From: Gammaproteobacteria bacterium
GTDB taxonomy: Bacteria > Pseudomonadota > Gammaproteobacteria > Arenicellales > JAOTYS01
Assembly: GCA_029861795.1 (NCBI GenBank)
Contig: JAOTYS010000179.1
Location: 1-8,611, forward strand
Direction: 5' to 3'
DNA: 8,611 nt
The stretch's first letter is position 1. Every line of letters starts with the position of its first letter. Shown here piece by piece: positions 4,779 to 8,611 of this stretch. A model generated the notes under the pieces. That model made no database searches, had not been told where the DNA came from, and saw only the letters and a program-made list of their open reading frames with translations. Both the position numbers and the translations under genes were made by a program.

Positions 4779-7268
4779 TTAATTACAGCTCACAGTCACA
4801 ATGTTGTCAGATCCTGCTATCGCTGTTCCGTCAAAGGTTTCCCCGGTAAGCAAAACACTGGTGTCACCACATGCGATTCCTGTCTCCTGCGTTTTCAAGT
4901 GGAGTACGAGGTCAAGATCACCATCACCATTGGCATCTTCAATGTGCCCCTTTCCGTGAGCTTCTTTGGCTCCATTTGAACCAAAAGCGACACTTAAGGG
5001 ATCGACGGTAGTGGCATCAAACGTGTTCGTCGTCAGGATAGCGACTGGAATCTTGCCTTTGCTCTTGGGGTTGACAGAGTTCGGATCACTGCCGGGTTTC
5101 AAGTCGATCAGTACACTGATGAGTGGATCAGCGTCGCAGGCATCGCCAACACCATCAGCATCGCCATCCCTCTGATCAGAGTTGGGGACCGTGGGACAGT
5201 TATCAAAAGCATTAAGAAAACCGTCTTCGTCCATATCGTCCAGAACCACCTCGCAGGCTTCTCCTATACCATTTCCGGGTCCTTCTGGCCCATCTACGGG
5301 AAATACATCCTCTTGGAGAGGGTTCGGTACAGTGAGACAGTTGTCACATGCATCACCGATCCCATCAGCATCGACATCCTCTTGGTCGGGATTAAATTCC
5401 GTACGACAGTTGTCAGCGTCGGCAAGTACACCATCGTTATCTGTATCATCGGGGTTGAACGTCCCGACGACCAAGGCTGCCGGCTCGGATTGAGTTACAT
5501 CTACTGCCGTAACCTGTAAGGTCCATATACCAGGTTCTGCATTTTCTATCAGAACACTTATCGGTGGTGTTTGAGATTGGTGATCAGCAAAGAGGCCTCC
5601 ATCGGGTTTAAACACTTGCAACCGAAACACACTTCCAGGCCACTGCAATACTATGTTGAGAAATTGCATATTATTGTTATCAAACGCAAACTGCTTCGTT
5701 TCTCCGTTAACGTATAACTCGATCACTTCAAGCGACCTTGCGAATTTCCCAGGAAGTTGAGCTTGGGCCTGTGATAATGCATCAGTCACAAAAAGGTCGT
5801 CTATCAACCAGAGATTACCAGCGTCATGAACCAGAATGCGGGCGATATTCCCTTGTACCGTGAGCCTATCGAGGCGTCCTGTTCCCACGTTGGGCGCGCC
5901 ACTTGCGGAATCGACAAGTACACCAGCAGAGTCATAACCCTCTAAAAAGAGATTCTCCGCGGCGCTATAGGACAGACCAACTGTTTTGAAATTATTATCG
6001 GTGAAATCAATCTGGCCTAGGCCCTGGTTTGGTCCTAACCAAGCAAAGACATGCCCGTTCGACGCAAATGGCCCTGACGGGTCAGGCGCCGGTTGAACGT
6101 TATAGATAGGTAGACGCTCGTCACCATAAATCCAATCGAACCCCTGTGTCGTGGTAAATGACATTCCAGGAATGCTGCTGCGAATTGGTTGACTGTCAAT
6201 TCCGTCTTCAAAGTTCATGACTCGCCCTACCGGAAGACCGATAAAGAAGAGGGCGGCCCTGCGATTCTCATTGAACGTCGGTATGATCTCATCTTGGTCA
6301 AGCTTGAACAGCTCATTCAACACCGAACGAGGGAGACTATCCCAATGAAAAGGTAACTCTGGCGGCAGTTCGATTGTAAAGGCCAATATACCCTTCTCTC
6401 CATAGGCCCAATCCGTTAGCTCGCCATTTGCAGTGTAACCAAGGAAATCTGAGCCTGTTCCTATCTTGTAGATATGGTTGCGGCCCCCGAATATACGGGC
6501 ACGCATTTCCTCCGCTATTGAGCGAAATAGAGGCTCGTCGGGGTTCCTAACGGTGTCACTATATGACCAAGGATAGAGTATCAGCTGGCCGTAACTATGA
6601 TAGGTTAGTAGTGCAGTAAAATTTGGCGTACCGCCGAGGGAAACTCGCCCCTCGATGAGATCTCTAATCGCTTGGGTTTCGCGTTCAGAAAATGGCAGTG
6701 GCCCTCGATAACACTCCCAGTAAATAAAGCTGCACCGATTCGGCGGAAAGCGGACGAATTCAAAGCCGTAATTTCGATTAGGATCTACGCCAGTAAACGG
6801 TGACGGTAAGAGAGGACGCCGGTTTTTGCGCCAAAACCGATCACCCATCATTAAATCCTGGGTAAAAATATATCCGTCGGGGTTCAAAATCGGCACAATC
6901 CAGATTTCCCGGCTGTCTACTAATGACTGAATCTCTGGATCGTCATAATGCGACACTAGGTACTCCGCCAGCCGGAGGGGAACTTCTATGGAAATCCATT
7001 CTCTCGCGTGGTGACCACCGATAATGAGGACGTCGGGCTCTGACGGATCTTCTACTGTAGGATCATCACTAATCTTTATTGCAGGAATGGAGTTACCCTT
7101 AACTGACGTGCCAATAGTCACGACCTTGGCGATGTTAGAACTCGTTTCCAGTTGATTAAGTGCAGCAACCACCTCGTCGTACGTACGGTATCCCTCAACT
7201 AAGGCCGAGGCAAAACTCGCATAACACAAAAATATCCACACACAAACACGAAACAGTGCGCTTTGCAT
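4779..7268 (-). CDS. Secreted M14 zinc carboxypeptidase with TSP3 repeats
   Basis: This 829-residue protein begins with a Sec signal peptide (about 1-22). The catalytic domain (about 26-345) has all M14 landmarks: zinc ligands His87 and Glu90 in HHAREW, substrate-binding Asn164-Arg165 in DPNRNYG, third ligand His224 in YHSYGQ, Tyr278, and general base Glu300 in FTIEL. It should remove C-terminal residues from peptides outside the cell. The usual propeptide between signal and catalytic domain is absent. Then come a beta-sandwich-like region (about 350-495), a second beta domain (about 510-603), calcium-binding thrombospondin type 3 repeats (about 607-713; DTDNDG, DVDADGIGDACD, DGDADGVGDACD) and a C-terminal domain (718-829) with IDLKPG and a DANGDGDLD loop. 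AGGAGG lies 5 nt before the ATG, and a sigma70-like promoter lies just upstream. Family assignment is secure; substrate is unknown. Confidence 0.95.
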   Translation of the reverse strand: MQSALFRVCVWIFLCYASFASALVEGYRTYDEVVAALNQLETSSNIAKVVTIGTSVKGNSIPAIKISDDPTVEDPSEPDVLIIGGHHAREWISIEVPLRLAEYLVSHYDDPEIQSLVDSREIWIVPILNPDGYIFTQDLMMGDRFWRKNRRPLLPSPFTGVDPNRNYGFEFVRFPPNRCSFIYWECYRGPLPFSERETQAIRDLIEGRVSLGGTPNFTALLTYHSYGQLILYPWSYSDTVRNPDEPLFRSIAEEMRARIFGGRNHIYKIGTGSDFLGYTANGELTDWAYGEKGILAFTIELPPELPFHWDSLPRSVLNELFKLDQDEIIPTFNENRRAALFFIGLPVGRVMNFEDGIDSQPIRSSIPGMSFTTTQGFDWIYGDERLPIYNVQPAPDPSGPFASNGHVFAWLGPNQGLGQIDFTDNNFKTVGLSYSAAENLFLEGYDSAGVLVDSASGAPNVGTGRLDRLTVQGNIARILVHDAGNLWLIDDLFVTDALSQAQAQLPGKFARSLEVIELYVNGETKQFAFDNNNMQFLNIVLQWPGSVFRLQVFKPDGGLFADHQSQTPPISVLIENAEPGIWTLQVTAVDVTQSEPAALVVGTFNPDDTDNDGVLADADNCRTEFNPDQEDVDADGIGDACDNCLTVPNPLQEDVFPVDGPEGPGNGIGEACEVVLDDMDEDGFLNAFDNCPTVPNSDQRDGDADGVGDACDADPLISVLIDLKPGSDPNSVNPKSKGKIPVAILTTNTFDATTVDPLSVAFGSNGAKEAHGKGHIEDANGDGDLDLVLHLKTQETGIACGDTSVLLTGETFDGTAIAGSDNIVTVSCN

Positions 7269-7332
7269 AACCCCCTCCTGACGGAAATCAGTAAGAATTC
7301 CGACTGCTTCTAAATTTCACCTACCGGCAAGG

Positions 7333-7361
7333 AACATATTCTGGGCAAACGATAACGTCAA
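7333..7361 (-). promoter_or_regulatory. Sigma70-like promoter of the M14 gene
   Basis: On the minus strand TTGACG (7361-7356), a 17-nt spacer and TATGTT (7338-7333) make a good -35 (5/6) and a fair -10 (4/6). Transcription would start near 7326, giving a leader of about 58 nt that contains the AGGAGG ribosome site at 7279-7274. It lies in the 152-bp gap after the frameshifted secreted gene, so the M14 gene can be expressed independently. Confidence 0.55.
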
Positions 7362-7420
7362 AGCCCACCTCCTGGATCTACTGTACTTCGAAATCGAACC
7401 CCGTTATTTTCTTCTCACAG

Positions 7421-7965
7421 CTAATCGACGCCGAAGCAGAACAATCGCCCTCCACTTACAGAGGAGAGAACGTACTCCCCAGGCTCAAGAGGTTGTGCCG
7501 GTGAGATCGCCAGTGATTCCTTGCCATAGCGCGCTGCGTTGAAAGGCAAAAGAGCCTCGTCACCACCGCTCGTTGAACCCCCAAAAGTACCCCCCAGGCA
7601 CCCGTCTTGCTAATTTCAAACCGCCGGTTTTTCTTCTTCACCTTGAGCTGAGCTAGTTTGAACATCGTTGTGGGATCCATTTGAGGAGAAAACCCGCGGA
7701 CAACAAACTCCATTTTCTGTCCAGCTTTAAATTGAACATTGGATTTTTTACCTTTAACTTCGTAAAAGCTAGACGCTCCCCCCATACCCAGAGCTTTCGC
7801 TTTCGTTTTCATGACCGCGTTTGCCTGCTCCAGGGGTATGAGCTTGCCGCTTGACGCATCAAGGAAAAAGAACTGATTGACGTACTGGGGCTCTTGTTGT
7901 GCAACAGCGAAAACAGCCGTTCCAATCAGCAAGGCCCCCATCATTGAAGAAATTACAGTGCGCAT
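7421..7965 (-). pseudogene. Secreted hypothetical protein, frameshifted in a G6 run
   Basis: The start is ATG 7965-7963: GGAGG lies 7 nt before it and a signal peptide follows directly (MRTVISSMMGALLIGTAVFAVAQ). An upstream in-frame ATG at 8115 would add 50 residues ahead of the signal and is unlikely. The mature part has FFFLDASSGKLIPLEQ, a Lys-rich stretch (VKKKNRRFEISK near 109-120) and then TGAWG at a run of six G (plus 7590-7595). In frame 0 the tail turns basic and shadow-like and stops at 7456. In the -1 frame it continues GTFGGSTSGGDEALLPF and ends PGEY...FCFGVD at TAG 7423-7421, a coherent acidic secreted-protein tail giving 181 residues. The gene is therefore broken by a one-base loss, rescued by slippage, or affected by a sequencing error. 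I do not know its family. Confidence 0.8.
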
Positions 7966-8032
7966 GATTGTCCCTCCATTCCACGATAAGGTGTGGATTG
8001 ATGTTGTGTGTGGAGACAAAAAGATAGAGGGG

Positions 8033-8055
8033 CGCGCTGGGTAAATCCCAGCGCG
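8033..8055 (-). terminator. Perfect 9-bp hairpin in the leader, then T5
   Basis: CGCGCTGGG (8033-8041) and CCCAGCGCG (8047-8055) pair perfectly around a 5-nt loop. Reading on the minus strand, TTTTT follows about 10 nt after the stem (plus 8018-8022). The distance is long for an intrinsic terminator, but it could act as an attenuator about 70 nt upstream of the secreted gene's start, or as the end of a small RNA transcribed from further right. Confidence 0.5.
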
Positions 8056-8131
8056 AGACAATCCTTTTTGAATGTTTTGCCTCCCTGCGGTGTACTGGCT
8101 CTTGTCGCTCTGCATTTTGGCGACTGTCTTG

Positions 8132-8198
8132 CTCAGAAACCGCCTGAGTGCCGGAATACAGGGGCACTCAGTTTAAGGGCGGAGGGAAAGATCCCTCC
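8132..8198 (-). ncRNA. Structured leader element with alternative stems
   Basis: CTGAGTGCC (8144-8152) pairs with GGCACTCAG (8163-8171), and GGAGGG (8181-8186) with CCCTCC (8193-8198). CTGAG (8144-8148) can instead pair with CTCAG at 8132-8136, and GGCG (8119-8122) with CGCC (8141-8144). The two pairings exclude each other, as in regulatory leaders. It matches no riboswitch class I know. Support is pairing by eye only. Confidence 0.35.
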
Positions 8199-8336
8199 TA
8201 AAGCTAAAGGACAACAACTGGCGGGTGGTGAGTGATTATTGTTAGTGGTCGTGCAATTCGGGAAGGCTTGAGTGCAAACTAGCCGTCCGCAAATCATCAC
8301 CCGTCGAATAACGGGGCATCCCAGCACACGACGGCA

Positions 8337-8369
8337 AAGGAAACATTGATCTATGTCAATGTATTCCTT
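8337..8369. promoter_or_regulatory. FNR/Dnr-type box inside a 13-bp palindrome
   Basis: TTGATCTATGTCAA (8346-8359) fits the TTGAT-N4-GTCAA form used by FNR/Dnr-type regulators, one base from the FNR consensus. Its symmetry extends outward: ACATTGA/TCAATGT (8343-8349, 8356-8362), then AAGGAA/TTCCTT (8337-8342, 8364-8369), with one bulged A at 8363. It is 380 bp upstream of the secreted gene. It could also serve a gene to the right of the window. Confidence 0.5.
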
Positions 8370-8411
8370 GCACTTTGCTCGCCCCGGTCTAGCCCATCTG
8401 CATCACGGCCC

Positions 8412-8429
8412 CTAGTGCAAACGCACTAG
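8412..8429. repeat. Perfect 7-bp hairpin CTAGTGC-AAAC-GCACTAG
   Basis: CTAGTGC (8412-8418) and GCACTAG (8423-8429) form a perfect stem with an AAAC loop. The same CTAGTGC word also appears at 3983-3990, near the other FNR-type box. No T-run follows on either strand, so it is not a classical terminator. It may be an operator or part of a folded RNA. Confidence 0.4.
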
Positions 8430-8457
8430 TCGCGGCGTGTCAGCACCAGCGGGAGCG

Positions 8458-8494
8458 GTGTCTTCTGGCCTTAAGCATTTGCATGAAAAGACAC
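8458..8494. repeat. 7-bp inverted repeat GTGTCTT/AAGACAC
   Basis: GTGTCTT (8458-8464) and AAGACAC (8488-8494) can pair around a 23-nt loop. It is the right-most of the inverted repeats in this region. Nothing else identifies it, and from 8495 to the window end I see no gene. Confidence 0.3.
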
Positions 8495-8611
8495 AGTCAA
8501 ATGGTGGATTCGCATGGGTCAGGGGCAGGATGATAATGACAAGACAACGCTTTAATGTTGTGCTCGGCAGGTGATGGACGCCCAGTCGGCTTGCCCAAGC
8601 TATTAAGCCCC

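Larger units (their letters stand above)
7966..8611. other. Gene-free, hairpin-rich upstream region
   Basis: About 650 bp upstream of the secreted gene holds no frame that looks coding in either direction. It contains stems at 8033-8055, 8144-8171, 8181-8198, 8300-8315, 8337-8369, 8412-8429 and 8458-8494, plus an FNR-type box. No convincing -35/-10 pair was found. It may be a long structured leader, a small RNA gene, or the promoter region of a gene beyond the right edge. Confidence 0.55.

Noticed and set aside
5130..5460. DNA repeats in the M14 gene as a separate repeat array
   Set aside because: They are explained by the encoded thrombospondin type 3 repeats and are too divergent at DNA level to be an independent element.
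7966..8115. N-terminal 50-residue extension of the frameshifted secreted protein
   Set aside because: The internal ATG at 7965 has a strong GGAGG site and is followed directly by a signal peptide; the extension covers a hairpin with the look of a leader.
8061..8200. c-di-GMP (GEMM) riboswitch, suggested by GGCAAAAC and nearby stems
   Set aside because: The conserved GACGCAAAGCC core and the receptor arrangement are missing; the resemblance is limited to a few bases.

Overview
This is a bacterial accessory region. It looks proteobacterial, and gammaproteobacterial is a guess. The grounds are moderate GC content, a CCA-encoding tRNA-Gln fragment, two FNR/Anr-type palindromes and a secreted calcium-repeat protease. 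Every gene called is on the minus strand except a truncated integrase at the left edge. I could not run any search, so family names come from motifs recognised by eye.

Left edge (1-362): the last 31 codons of a tyrosine recombinase, including its RYSH nucleophile motif, end about 85 bp from a 3' half of a tRNA-Gln(CUG) gene. The tRNA has lost its 5' half. The fragment is flanked on both sides by short direct and inverted repeats, including four copies of ACAACAAC and two repeat pairs with 11-bp periods. This is best read as an attachment-site junction of an integrated island, possibly between two tandem elements.

Accessory genes (400-3575): reading on the minus strand away from 3575, these are a secreted Cys-containing orphan, a small two-helix membrane protein, an HNH-like zinc-finger protein, a DUF2971 protein and a two-TM membrane protein. 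DUF2971 and the 2TM gene are 17 bp apart and probably form an operon. Together with the HNH-like gene, they are the best candidates here for an undescribed defence or effector module. A short stretch before the HNH-like gene resembles half of an integron attC site.

Middle (3576-4778): a roughly 500-bp stretch with no convincing gene holds an exact FNR-type palindrome and a strong hairpin. It is followed by a zinc-ribbon membrane protein with a possible 23-codon leader ORF.

Right half (4779-8611): a large secreted M14 metallocarboxypeptidase has C-terminal thrombospondin type 3 calcium repeats and its own sigma70-like promoter. Upstream lies a small secreted protein broken by a one-base frameshift in a G6 run; the -1 frame restores a clean 181-residue product. 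The last 650 bp carry no gene but are rich in hairpins, including two mutually exclusive ones, plus a second FNR-type palindrome. This could be a structured leader or a non-coding RNA locus. The right-hand genes look like envelope or secreted functions; the left-hand genes look like mobile-island cargo.
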